Shown in pieces: positions 9,659 to 22,455 of a stretch of DNA of 64,000 nt. Made by a program: the position numbers and the translations under genes. Positions within the stretch are counted from its first letter, which is position 1; every line of letters begins with the position of its first letter. The stretch comes from Taenia hydatigena (lineage: Eukaryota; Platyhelminthes; Cestoda; Cyclophyllidea; Taeniidae): NCBI GenBank assembly GCA_036345935.2, contig JADWOT020000002.1:22422167-22486166 (forward strand), written 5' to 3'. The notes below the pieces were generated by a model. That model was not told where the DNA came from. It did not search any database and saw only the letters and a program-made list of their open reading frames with translations.

Positions 9659-12510
9659 TCACTAACAAAATTTAGGCTTCGTCTAACACCATTGAATATA
9701 CGACAATAAAACAACTTAAGTCACGGAGGCTGAATTAATAACGGTAGTCAACAGCAGCCACAATGCGACTATTGTAAAATGTTAAGTTTTTGTTTGTGTA
9801 GCTGGTATAAGCAGCCGAGATTGAAGGGAAGGTTCAACTTAAAAACTTTAAACCCTTTAGACTTGACAGCATTTTCGGCACAAGTTTTGTAGTACTCTAG
9901 CAAAGTCTTTTAGTCAAATTCACCCTCTTAAATTGAAACCGTAAAATTACGACCAAGTCAACGAAACTCCCCATGTGAATTAGCAGGTTGGAAAAGCACG
10001 CACACATTCCAACCACAAACAAAATTTACTGCAAGGAATTTTTAGAGATTGCTTTGGCTATTCAAGGTTTTGCCTTGTGCCGGCAAGTGTTTGCACACCC
10101 CTAGCCAGCCAAATTCCGTACCCAAGTTTTAACGACATTGGAGACTGACTTGGACTAATTTACACATGTGTTTTTCAAGTGATTATTCTCGGCATGACCT
10201 GTTCTTCTTTGGAGATTAAGCGTTATTTATCCTGCTTGAGTGGCATTCAACCACTCTCACAGTCAAAACACCGTTGGTTGACCCGACCATTGGGATGGGC
10301 ATAATGCATTTCCCCTTTAACAACTGTGGCATGGGTGCTGCTCAAATTTTTGCAGATGCCTCACACTCTAGTGCCTTCATTGTAATTCGATACTAAAGTG
10401 CAAATTCATGTGCCTACAACAGCACCACATTCATGAGGTAAGCGGCTACGTAGGATTGATTTCTTGCGTAAATTCAGTGCCAGTGCCAAGGCCTTTGCTT
10501 ACGTTCTGCAAACAGTGTGGGTTGTTGTATGATTGATATCTGAGGTCCCAACCCTTTCCCGTTGCAGCTGTACCTCCACCCATTCACCAAGTCGTTCACG
10601 TGAGATTTGATTTATGTGCCTTATGTTCACGCGCAAAAGCTCCAGCCAAATCACATGTATTATCATCACCGTTCTCTGTTAGCTCTTCCTTTTTTCACTA
10701 TTTGTCATCAAATAACGTAAATTTGTTCTATAACTTGATGCATTTCAAAAGCTAGGCCCAAATTTTTTAAACCCTCTTCTAACCCAATCATAATCATACA
10801 CGTATGAACAAAACGCACCGGTTCATGCAAATGACCGTTTTTTTAGAACTGTGTGTCTTGGTGTGTTTGTGTAGTCAGCAGAAGGCAGTGTTGAACAGAT
10901 GAGGGCTGAAAAGCATTATCAGCCGCTAGCACTACTGCCAGTCCCATATCAGTGCCAGCTAGATAGGGCAAAAATATAGTCCAGCATAAAGCTCAGCCTT
11001 TTCGAAGCTTATGCACCCTGTATCTTTCTTTAGCACTGCCGACGGAGGAGGCTTGTGTGTCCGGGGAATCGGACTCACGACAATTAACCTGCAGCTGACT
11101 TTGACCTCGAATCTCATGCACGCTAATAACATCTAGCTCTTTGATTTTGGCCATTAAATCTACATCGTATGCCGAAGATTCCTTGCTACTAGATTGTTCA
11201 CTTGCATTATTTGAATAAAATTATGCCGATGGCGACTGCAAAGAATCGCAAAAATGGGTTCAAAAAACAAAAATATTTTGATTGTCTCTGCCATGAGGGT
11301 GTCTTCTTTGTCGATGCCCACTTAGGCCAGTATGCATTAATCTTCTTAGGACTGCTAGCATAACCGCATTTAGCTAGTATTTATCAAAAAACCGATCCTG
11401 AAATAAATGTCGAGATTAGGCCCAAAACAATTTAATGCATGAACCTTAAAAAATTGCTGAGTAAGGAATACAAATAGGCAGTCCATCACAAAATTCCTTC
11501 CGTGAGTGGAATGGCATAAGTACACGTAGGTGTTATAAACATAGCTCCGAAATGTCATTCGGTACTCAGCTACTAACTCTTCGAAGCAAGGAGGTGATGC
11601 CACCGTCTGCAACTTCTTTAGTAGCTCTACCTCGCGGATTTGTTGAGTAATCCATAAGGTTCTTTTCTTTAACTCTTTGGAGCATAACGTAATTGACATT
11701 CATGTTGCCTCTCCTTAATGGTCAGCATTTGAGTCCGTGGACTGACTTGAACAGTGCCGGTAACCACAGCATTGACAAGGTATTACACGGACACTACGTT
11801 CTGGTTCTACATTCATCATCGCCATCGTCTTTGCAAGTATTCGCTACTTCGCTACATTAGCAGTTGCTAGCACAACGAGAAATCAACTCATCGTAACAGT
11901 CCCCAAACAAAGATGAAGTAACGTATTTCAAAAGCAGACCTCGATTCAACCAATATTTGGCAAAATTGCATTAAATGTATGACGTAGCTTCCATGAACTT
12001 AATTAAAGAGACTAGCACACTGGTCCCAAAACAGTCATCATTGTGGGAATTAGTTATATGATGACCTTTGCGAATTGCCAGGCTTAATTACGATCTTACG
12101 AGGGTAGACGAAGTAAGACAAAGAGTTTGCTGAATAATGGACTTTTAAAACTTAAAGAAATGTACAAAAATAGAACGTAAGAAGAAAATAGAGCTTTGGA
12201 AATTCATTTTAACTAGAGAAGGCACTAAATTTGCAACAGCTTCGAGAAAAAAGTGCCTTGGATGAATTTAAACGCCCAAACTACATTCTTAAAAACAGAA
12301 TTACAGACACGGAAATTATGAATACAATAGGTGTCAGTTTTACTGTTGCTTAAAATTTTTTAAGACAATGGCAGGATCTTCGTAGGCAACTTGCATTTTC
12401 TTGGAAACGCTGCCATCACTGAATGATGGATATGGTCGTTGTTAAGCCTAACGGACCCTCAACACTTTGTTAAGAAACTATGGTCCCTTGTCATCATTCC
12501 AGCTCAAACT
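9659..12510. other. No supported gene
   Basis: Almost no open frames above 60 codons occur between 9.7 and 11.3 kb. A 109-codon minus-strand frame lies at 11370-11699; it ends in a Cys-poor, helix-rich segment and has no recognised family. A GTAAGC donor-like site at about 10437 has no partner. I see nothing else. Confidence 0.5.
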
Positions 12511-12885
12511 GATCAAATCATCTACTGCGCTTGGCTTCAATTCACACAGTCTGTTTTGGTTTGCATGCCACTAAGTTCGGTGAAATCGAGAGACTGTTCC
12601 GGTGGTGATCTGTGACAGTTTCGCCTCAAACTTGGTCCATGTTACCTTCTCCCAGCCAATCGATATATGTTGTGTCCTTATGTTAGTTGACTTTGTAAAA
12701 GATGTGGAAGCCGATTTGCGAGGATTCCATGGAATTTCTTTTGAGATGAATGGGGTAACTCATGAAAGCTTTGCCTTTGATGGCAATAGTACAGTTGTCG
12801 TTTTATCCGTCGACTATGTACGAAGTGGCACGTAGAGTGAGCTGGTCATTTTAAGTAATTTAATTATTTCTTTCAATTCCGACTC
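12511..12885 (+). pseudogene. Coding-like dispersed repeat, family 12k/22k, copy A
   Basis: This aligns with the minus strand of 22062-22455 from end to end. In copy A a frame from about 12602 to 12835 stays open, while the first part is in another frame. Conserved residues across the copies include CDSF/HDSF, VHVTF/IHVTF, then VKD, ANLR-like, SFAF-GN and VVV-S-Y. The protein family is not recognised. The alternation of small hydrophobic residues suggests a beta-rich extracellular domain, but that is only an impression. Frame changes in both copies argue that neither makes the full product. Confidence 0.55.
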
Positions 12886-14559
12886 AATCAACATTTATAA
12901 ATAACGTTCTTTGAAATACTGTTCCAATAAAAAGGCTAAAAATGATTCACTGCCTTTGGAAACATCACCTAAAAAGGCTGAATACTACCGTAAGATAATT
13001 TTATTTTTTGTCACTCAGTAACTCAATATAGTTTTAGCGAAATGAACACCTTCGACGAAACCAACTTGTTTTCCATTTCATCAATGCGGCTGTATACATT
13101 AGTACAATCTGTCAACGTTTAAAAGACTTCGGTTGGGCATTCGACTTCGAAATATCATGCGTGGCTACTGTAACGAATCCCAATCAAACTACTAAGAGGC
13201 GTTATTCTTTAATTAAAATAGAAAAGGATTCTTCTTGATGGTTGATAAAGTAATGCTTTGAGCAATCGCGACGTAGTAGTTCGCTCACTTAAGTTCCAGC
13301 TGACTGGGGTGATGCTTTTCCTTATTTTCATCTTCGCAGGATCTGCGTTGGCTCCCTTTTTGCATCCCAGTGCTACATCAAGCTTTATAATGTTAAACAA
13401 CTATTTATAATCGCGAAAGACTGCATTAGCTCCAAAGTTAAAGCGATGGAAATGACAGCAAATATTTCTACTGTTTTGTGCTATTTGACTTGAGTATGCT
13501 TGCATGGACACTTTTTCGAGCTCTAGAATGAAAAATTTATTTAAAAGACCACATCTTCATCATTCTGTGACTGCTTATTTTTAAATGGTTTACTTCTGCC
13601 ACAGACGTTGTAATGTCATTTTGGGGAACGACACTGTTGCGGAAGCAAGTATTGAAGGGGCCAAATATAGCTATAGCGCCAAATCAAACTAGATAATGTT
13701 TTTTATTAAATGCACAGTAGCCTTTTCCTTCAGCTTCGCTTATACACTTGATACTAAAAAGCATTCACCATTGATGCCCATACAATGATGCTTCTCTAAT
13801 TTTGCTAAAAATGGAATTGCAGCCGAGTTATGCTTTGTTTTTGCAATGTGAAATCGGGGGCGGTTTTGAGTCTCAAAAAACGAGTTGATTCAAAAGATTT
13901 GTTTATGCATTTTACGGGCTTGTAGCACCACGTATATGAAATGGCCCCGACAAAATGCAAAAGTTGGTAGAAATTGCTCGTCCGGTGGCATTTCTGCCAT
14001 GTGATGAACTATAATGGCGTGTTCCTGCGTATTCACTTCTCTTGCATTTGACGTCAATAAAAATAATGGAATCCGGGTAAGCTCTACAGACTTTTTGCTA
14101 CCAATGGAGAGGATGAATTATGCAACAGGTGGCAGTTTGCCATAAAACATTGTCAAATTGCCAGAGTCAGAAGCATTTTCCCCGAGCTAGTAGTCACAGC
14201 GCTAACCGAATATGCAGTTCATTATTTCTGCATAAGATGGTATCACTTCAAGTATAAAAAATAGCAGGAAAATAGTAGAAAAATAGATCAAGTTAACGAA
14301 TTTGGAAATTGCACAAGCCCATGTTTAAATCATTGCTACTTTGGTTTACTAAATTATCAAGCCTAAGTAAGTTGGGTAAAAACACTCATCGATTACTCAC
14401 TTTCGTGATGTTTAGACGATTTAAGGACAAGCACACTTTGCAAGTACGAGAGGTCTTGGCATCTATATTATGGGTGTTGAATTTAGCATGTTTTTAGAGC
14501 CAGTAGTAGCCAACGGCATCCGAATCTTAATAAGTGTCCAACTGTATGATACACCTTCG
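12886..14559. other. No supported gene
   Basis: The first 100 bases may continue the preceding repeat weakly. A minus-strand frame at 13209-13400 and a plus-strand frame at 14309-14497 are within chance length. I see no repeats or RNA genes. Confidence 0.5.
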
Positions 14560-14975
14560 GGTAGCTCTACGAACCTTGTGATTCTGTAAACTGCCTGAGT
14601 CCACGAGGTACTTTATTCGGGTGATCCGGCTTAGTGCTTGCGGGACCACCTGAGGTCATCTAAATCAAGGATTCGACTTAATTTTAGGCATGGGACTAGG
14701 CGAGTTGAACGTGGAGATTGAAAGGCTAATAAAAACGATACCTACTAAAAGAATAACATGGATAGAGAATTAATACTTAAATCATCATTTCAAGCTAAGT
14801 ACGGTGGCATGCAAGGCCTGCCAGTCGGTAATAGAGCTACCGAATTATTGGATTGGCGCAAAGTTTACCAGAAATTAATGACGCCATTGAAGATACCAAT
14901 TAACGATGACGTCCCATATACAACACGGAGTACCTGCCAAAGCCTCATCGGTACCTCTGCAGTTCACCACAATAA
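14560..14975 (+). pseudogene. Coding-like dispersed repeat, family 14k/19k, copy 1
   Basis: This aligns in direct orientation with 19450-19870, about 4.9 kb away. The best DNA matches are the first 110 bases and a block around 14881-14971. In the second block both copies translate in the same frame to DDVPYTT-STCQ, with nearby differences that keep the amino-acid pattern. Copy 1 has a 99-codon open frame (14758-15057) containing this motif and starting with a true ATG. The product is not recognised. Confidence 0.55.
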
Positions 14976-16643
14976 TGAAAAACCTCACTTGCTTTCAATG
15001 GCCCACTACGTCATCAATGCTTTCACAGACGCCATAGCCCTGGCATCTGACTCTTAAAGGAGTTCTCTGGAGTCGCACCTTGACGTAGTTAAGGGTGTTT
15101 GACTAGGTGCGGAGTTATGCACTGCAGACGAGGGGGTTCAAAGTCAAGACGATTTCGGCTTTGCTCTGAGTGAAAGTTGCGGTGCCCATCAGGTTTGATA
15201 ATCGATTTGTCGCGTTTTACGGTCTTGTTCTCAATTCTGCCCGACACCTGTTAGTTTTCGGTGCTTGCGACAATTACCAAAGGCACTTATGCCTACTTTT
15301 GGACACAGTATCTACTCTGAGATTTTGTAAGTTGCTACTTTCGTGAGCATCTCAAGTTCTAAAATATCGGTCGATAGATAGACCAAAGACTCTTACGCGC
15401 GCAGGACTTAGTCTAGGTCTAAATACCTGTAGTGTAATTATACATCTTTATGACATTCTTAAGTAGTGTAATTTCAGTGCGATTCGCCTTTTTTTATAGG
15501 TTGATTCTTTTGCATCTGCTTAAGTATTGCACTGGCCATTGACGCCAGGGAGTCTTTCAGAGCTTAATAGACAGCCAACTTTTGAAATCATGCCTTTATT
15601 GTCATGAACTGGTTTGGTCACTTTATGTTGACAAATCCATCGGGTAAAGAAGGCTGGACCAACTCTATCAGCGTCTTGTGCATTAATTAGCTTATCCTCA
15701 GCGCCTTTGACGAAGTTGTCTTTCATAATAATGATACAGCGATTTTTCCATTTTTTGTGTGGTAGAGGACCCGAAACATCCGCATATACTTTTTATCCTG
15801 GGAATTTTATGAGAAAAGAGATGTAGTGTTACGGCCGCATCTAGCATCTCCCTATCATCCGAATACCCGTGCGGCCTTCGAACACTGTTTGTACCGATGA
15901 GCCCAGGATCACTTAACACAGCTTACTGCAAACCTTATTTTAAAAATTCACTTGAATTCGGGACGATTTTGAAGAGCCAAGGAGTCTTGCTTTCCTTTTC
16001 GTCATTTTAGGCCAGTGCTAAAAGGTGGATGCTTTTCGAGCGCATAAGTTAGCAAAAGCAATTGAATAATAGGGCTGGTATAATTAAACATGTAAGGAGG
16101 ACTTATTGAATGCAGGGCGACACTGGATGCATAATTGATGGTGCTTTTGTCCTTTTGGCCATTTCTACGTTGAATCGTCCGCGATTTCTTCGTCTATGGC
16201 ACCCCTCTAAAGCCATAGTATGAATTGTCATCATTGTGTTTATAATGTTCTATAGCCGTTGCATCAGCTATCTTAAATCCGTGTGCGCGATTTGCATCGC
16301 TGTATAGTTGCAATTCCACCAGGGCCAGGGAGAGCCACATTTTTAAGTCAACGCCCAAATTTGTTAACATTTCGATGGTTGTATTATGCAGACATATAAG
16401 ATAGAAAATAGGCCTCACCACTAGAGTCCGGCATCCGCACGCGTACATGCGTGCACGCAAGAACACGTTTCTACTAGTTAGACAGCTGGGTCACGAGATA
16501 TGGGTGGATCATACGCTTTGGTGACTATTTTTTATGTGCTAGTTGACGTTACCGTGATTTGCAGCACAGTTCACATCAGTCGGTCTATTTAACCATAAAT
16601 AATTTGAAGGAGGCGAAACGAGGGCAGTGACTGTGCTATTTTC

Positions 16644-16678
16644 TATGTTTTCAAGGGGATGGTGCTGTTGAAAACATA
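16644..16678. repeat. 11-bp perfect inverted repeat
   Basis: TATGTTTTCAA (16644-16654) is followed after a 13-base GC-richer loop by its exact reverse complement (16668-16678). A transcript would form a stable stem. No open frame or terminator context gives it a function. Confidence 0.6.
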
Positions 16679-18123
16679 AAAAACCTGTGGAAAACTACAT
16701 ATCTGATTGCGTCTCTTCTTCGCACTTAAATTTTGCCAAATATTAAAGGTATCTAATTGTCGGTAAGGTCCACTACTAAAAGCGATTGCTCAAACCGTCA
16801 GCCAGTGGTCGCCAAATAGCAGACTTTACATGAAATATCAAAACCTACTCTGGTAACGCGCAATCTTCAATCGCTTTAAACCAAAATAAAGTTTCTTCTC
16901 AAGATTTTGGTCTTTGATTTATAATGCTCATATGGAACTACATATGATTGTAATGCTCATTGTAATCTTGACTTGAAGGAGACAATAACATCAAATAAGA
17001 AAATGCACTTCTTCTACATAGGAGACGAAAATTACACCCCATACGATGTAGTATTAACTTGCTGCAACTCGACTTAGCATGTATTCATTGTAATCTAAAT
17101 TATGATGTTTACAGAAATTTTGGTCGAATCGTGCACTGTTGCAATTTAGGCTAATATATTCGGGTACTATTGAGAATCCCTATCAAATTAAGCTATTTCT
17201 CTGCATTCATTCCCTCCTTCCTCAAAGGAGTCCTCAGAGGTCTCCTTCTCTTCAAAACGTAGGAATGCAACCTCTCCAGCGAGAAATGTCACTGTTGTGT
17301 TCCTCTCTTCACACTGACAGTGTGGTATCATGGTAGCAAGTGCACGGAAGCTAGACAGCCGTTGCAGCTTCCTTGCTCAACAAATGCTGTCTGAAAACTT
17401 TTACAAGTTTTGGCTGAGGGGTAACTATAAATCACTCATTCCGGTGCAAAGTTCTAAACTTCGTGCCCTTCGAGGGTATCTCAGAGAATAACCAGGATAA
17501 ATAGCAGGATCCTTCGATGTCTGGAAAAATTTTTTATCAGTGTTCACAAGCTATACATGAAGTTTATCGTTTGCTGACCTTTAAATGTTGCTTAAGATAA
17601 AGTCATAAGACGAAGCAGCTCAAAAATTGAATCGCACCGAAGCGGTGTCTCCTGGTTGCGGAAAATTAAATTCGCTGTTCATGTAGACCTTAATGACAAG
17701 CCTTAGTGACATCCGTAAGCATAGCCCCTGTAATGTATGTTAAATTTTAAAATTTGCTCCACAGCAAAGCTAGGGTTAACAAAGAACTGTTAGATTTTAC
17801 TAAGCCTAAGCAAATCCTTAGTACAAATTATAAAAGTTTGCCTTGAGACAAAAGTTCTGTTTAAAAACTAAAAACCAGTGCTGATTTTATGTGTGAATTA
17901 CTTTACAGCTTGTATAATTATACAAAGTGTGCAAAAAATTTCGTCGGTTTTTCTTTTCGCAATCTAGGCAGCTCAAGCGGGAGGCATTTTAAAAACCTCG
18001 CATTTGTTAATTCTTCGACAATAGCAGCAACTTTTCTACTCTACCTTGATCATCAAATTCTTCCACCATTCACGAGAAAGAATACATCATAAACTTAATT
18101 TTTGTAGCTTAATCAATGAGTGT

Positions 18124-18144
18124 CCATGCCATCCTTCGGCATGG
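18124..18144. repeat. Short hairpin
   Basis: CCATGCC and GGCATGG form a seven-base stem around a seven-base loop (ATCCTTC). A run of near-repeats of GGCAT follows. It is a minor structure and could be chance. Confidence 0.4.
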
Positions 18145-19449
18145 GAGGATGTGAGTGGCATCTCATGGCATCTAACGGTACAAAGTGGAATTCACGCTTT
18201 AATATGCTTAATGAAGATCTAATAGTGCCTATCTAAGTGCATCTTAAGGGATAATTTTTATTCAATGCTTACAGTTCGGATGCGAAACACAATTAGCATG
18301 CTAGGAGAATAAATTTCGCAAATAATCTTGAAGTAACCTCGACCACTTTAGGCCTGCCGGCAGCGTTTTATTTTTTGCTATTTGTAGAAAGCATCGAAGG
18401 TCACAACTTTTGCTTTGATTTAATTTTAGGCTTCCAACATTATAAACCAGGAGGTTGTTTAAAACTTAAAATGATTGTGGACAAACTGATATGTTATCTC
18501 TCAAACCACTACCTTGTAGACAATCATGCAGTATTACTCTATTATCTGCTCCAAATATGCAGTCATCTTCATAGAGCATGCAAAGTTTCAGGAGTATTTA
18601 AATCACTAATGCTGTTTTGCAGAGCCTGATTGGTATTGTCTAAAACTCACACATCGAGCTAGGGATCACACAAAATATCTACCCCTTATCTGACTCCATA
18701 TTAACGTCAGAATGCTCGAAGTCGTGCACTGTGGTTGCCTTATGACAGCAACCAATTCTCGCTCCCTTCGAAGTAAATGAAGGCAATACACCCTCACTAC
18801 TGATTCCACATAATAAGACTGAGACAGTAGGAGTAATTTACGCGCCCTACCTTAGAGTGTCCTGTGCTCAAGCAAGAGCCATACAAGTTTATCATGGTAT
18901 AACACCATCCTGCTCTCGCGACCGACAATGTTTTTTGCATTTGTTGACTAAAATACGAACTAAGTCACCATATATTTGCATGTAATGGGCAAGTTATTAC
19001 CATACGATTACAAAAGCTGGCCTTGAAAATGGAATAAGAACGTAAAAGTGCACCTGGTTTTACTAACGCCTTGGATATTGGAGTGTTTCAAATGTAGAAA
19101 CGAGGGAAGAGGATTGTAGATGGCTACCAAAAGTCAAAAAATTAGGAGCAAATTAGAAAAGCTGCATTTGTTTTGAGTGAGCGTGTACTCGTATGCAAAA
19201 GCGGTCGATGGATCCCGGTTTTACTTAAGGATTCACCACTTAAGATGAAACTTTCTCCATTTTTTCTCCTTCACTGCGTTGTTGCATGTTCGCATGGCCA
19301 CACTATACCATGCGCATTAACATAAAATGCCAATGCATTCATATTTGCTTCTAGCAAACTCTGACGATAACGTGTCTCGGTGAGATTGCATTGATGGTTT
19401 GAAGCGGCTAATGAAGGCCGCAGCCGAATCAACATCTCTAGCTTAGTTA

Positions 19450-19870
19450 TATTTGAAGTGGATCTACGAAATTCGTGTTCCTGCAAACCGCCTGAATACA
19501 CGAGGTATTTGACGCTTGGCGTCAGGTTTAGTGCTTGTCGAACCGTTCGAGGTCATCCAAACCAAAAACATCAGCTCACCTTGATATGTTAGACCATATA
19601 AGACAATTGAAAAAATCGAAAAGCTATGGTAAGTGATAATTTTCCAGAAGACAACAGGGGTATTAAAATGGTACTTGAGTTATCGTTTCCTGTTAATTTC
19701 AATGCTGTGCAAGACGTGATAGTCGGTGATTAAATTGCCGAATTGCTGAATCCCTGCAAGGCCTAACGGAATCTATTTGCGTCACTGACGATGCTAATTA
19801 TTGACGATGTCCCCTACACAACGCAGAGCACTTGTCAGGACCCCATCAGTGCCTCCACAGTTTCACACGG
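19450..19870 (+). pseudogene. Coding-like dispersed repeat, family 14k/19k, copy 2
   Basis: This is the direct-orientation partner of 14560-14975. It keeps the DDVPYTT-STCQ reading (around 19802-19840) but has stops in the region where copy 1 is open, for instance after the IVGD segment near 19733. Copy 2 is therefore the more broken copy. The shared opening block near 19459-19567 matches copy 1 closely and appears non-coding. Confidence 0.55.
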
Positions 19871-22061
19871 CAGTAAAATTCTCATTGTTTTCACAAACGT
19901 CAAAATTGCAGGCTTTCAGTAATGAATCAAGTAGATAATTTCTAAACCATCCACATTGTCTATTAAGGGACACTGGGTGCAGATTGGTATCACATTTCGG
20001 TTTGATCAGTCTCTATCCTTTTCTTAAAATAAATTTTACTAGTATTGCGGTGTAAGTTTAGTGAAGCGGTGTTTAGCTGTGTGAGGGCACAGCTAAGTAA
20101 TGGAGGGGTAAGTTGACAACGCGTGTAGCGTCCGAAATCGTCATTCTCGTAAGAGTACACGTGCGTGTCTGCTATGTTGAATGCAAAGTCATGAGACATG
20201 ATTGGGTTACAGTCTCAAGAGCTTGGAATTACTTTGTTGGTTGGCAGAACCTTAGAATCATATTGACCCACGGTACACATCAACTTACTGGATTCATAGC
20301 TCTTACTGAAACTAATTGAAAAACCTTAGGTGAGACCAAAATCAGATATTTTGAGACAGTTGTGGTATAACGAACGCCATAATATGGCTGCAAAGTCAGC
20401 TCTTACTTATAAAGCACAGTCGTTTCGCTCGTTTACACCAAGTTGAAAATGCATACTTGATGACGACCTCCACTCAATTTACTTAAGCTTAGCAATTTTG
20501 CAGGTAAAACCAGCGGCAATTCACAAGCGAGCTAGTACATTTCCAAAGTTTATTAACTTGGCCTATTTTCGTACCGCTTTCTATTCTTAACATCTGCTGC
20601 ATCCTCTATACAATTAATAGGCCACTTGCTCAGTTAGCGCCGCAACCACTAGTTCTTAAGGAATGCTTCCGACCCAAGCGATTTAACTGATGTTTTCTGA
20701 CAGCCTCTACCCTGTCGTATAACATATCGTCCTCATTTGAGAAGCGAAAACAATTTGAAGCATACTCAAATTCCGTGACTTTTTACTTCAAATGCGAGAG
20801 AGACCATTTATATTTAATTACGTCACTACGCTTCATCAGATGACAAAACACGTCATCGAGTAAATAGTTTCCACCTGATCCCATGTGTTGTCAAAGCGAT
20901 TTCATTCACGCAATTAAAAGTGCCTCGTAAAATGTTACCCATTTACACGCATAAAAATAGGATGCAACACAAGGAGATCTCGTAAAAAATAACTTGTGCT
21001 GTAAGACTCAATCCTAGTTCCAGATTTAATATTCCAGAAATACGGCATAAGACGAGAGCGATTCCATTTATTTGTAACTAAATTTGGTGAACATTATTAT
21101 CGAAAAATTGATATGGAATGTTTGTCAGCATACAGATCTTTGATCAAAGTTGTGAAAAAATTAGTTGTACTTTTGGAACACAGCGCACTGTCAGTTGGGA
21201 CCATATTAGCTTTGGTTTATCCATTACGCTTGTTCTTCTAAACATTTACTTCGACAAAATTGTTATTGTCAAAAGCAACACAATAATACCTAAAAACAGA
21301 AATGAATTAGTTGAAAAGTAGAAGGGACTTTGTAATTAAATTCTTGCTTTTAAAGACTCTCAAGTGCACACTTAAACATGCTTTAGTCGAGTAGCACAAT
21401 TTTAGCGTAGAAGTCGCTAACAAATAAAACGAAATTTTACCGATCGTATGTAATAAGCGGCTTCCTCATCGCTTTACAATAGCGGAAACAGCTATTCTGT
21501 GAGAGACACATGAAGCTGATACAGTCGCCTACACTTGAGATTGTTGTTTATTATCTATCAAGCCTAATGTGCCATCGCAATGTAAAAAGGAATTTTACCG
21601 GTGAGCGAGAAATTCGTTGCAGAACCTACAAGGTGGAAATAAAGGTAACAGTCCCTCCAGTCATCTGATACTTAAAAGAAGAATCCACTTTGCATATTCA
21701 TCCAAAGCATCAATTTACCTACCACTAGAAGGAAATTCTTTCCATAGTGACTAAAAAACACCTCTTTGCAATTCGATTGAGATCCACTACAATAACCACT
21801 CATGATATTTTAAAAGTAGAATGTCCAACCTAGGTCATTTGTACTTCGGTGATTTATACTAAAGAAAGAGCGGCCGCACTAAAGAATTGGAAAATGAGGT
21901 GACTTTTTCAAAGGTGTTTGTATCGATAGAACTGCACCAAATTACCAAATAAAATTCAATTAATCCACTTACGGCTGCATTCAGCTACTTCCGGAGATAT
22001 TCCTAGAGAGAGTAAGGGCTTTTAAGCGCTTTGGAAAAACATTGTGCCAAAGAATGAGTGA
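19871..22061. other. No supported gene
   Basis: Overlapping frames on opposite strands near 19990-20319 cannot both be genes. A 67-codon plus-strand frame at 21118-21321 is hydrophobic in its second half but unsupported. I see no repeats with partners in this window. Confidence 0.5.
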
Positions 22062-22455
22062 TGGGTTAATGCAAACATAAATTAAATCACTTCAAATGAT
22101 CAATTCGTTGTACACACCACTTTGCGTATAGTTAATGGATACCACCACAGTCGTTGTGTTGCCACCGAAGGCAAAGCTTTTATGTGTTCCTCTGTTTTTT
22201 CCGGGAAAAACTCCATTGAACACCCTCAAATTGGCCTTCTCATCCTTCACTAAGTTACCTAAAAACAGCACAATGAGTGCTTAGGTGGAACCTGGCAAAT
22301 TAACTAGAAGAAGGTAACATGGATCGATTTCGGGGTGAAGCTGTCATGAGCTACACCTGGAATTATCTTGTATATTATTACGCCTAGTGGCGTGAGCAAC
22401 AAAATGCACCGTTTGAATTAAGTAGGGCCAAATGGAATAGGCAATTTGGGCAGCT
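22062..22455 (-). pseudogene. Coding-like dispersed repeat, family 12k/22k, copy B
   Basis: This is the inverted partner of 12511-12885. On the minus strand it reads, in pieces of more than one frame, AQIAYSIWPYLIQTVHF, then HDSFTPKSIHVTFF, a stop, then LIVLFLGNLVKDEKANLR and SFAFGGNTTTVVVSINY. Copy A carries the matching residues in the same order. Just upstream on the minus strand, at about 22550, is a donor-like GCG|GTGAGT after an open stretch containing CGRELHSRLMEAVLA. The original unit may thus have been a spliced gene. Internal stops mark this copy as broken. Confidence 0.55.

Larger units (their letters stand above)
14976..19449. other. No supported gene; two hairpins
   Basis: Apart from the two inverted repeats listed separately (16644-16678 and 18124-18144) I see nothing I can name. 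Frames of 60-90 codons on both strands (15698-15919, 16194-16466 and 18375-18629 among others) have no family resemblance. Confidence 0.5.

Noticed and set aside
15019..15057. AFTDAIALASDS as a LINE reverse-transcriptase F-x-D-D centre
   Set aside because: Only one aspartate of the centre is present and no other LINE motifs surround it.
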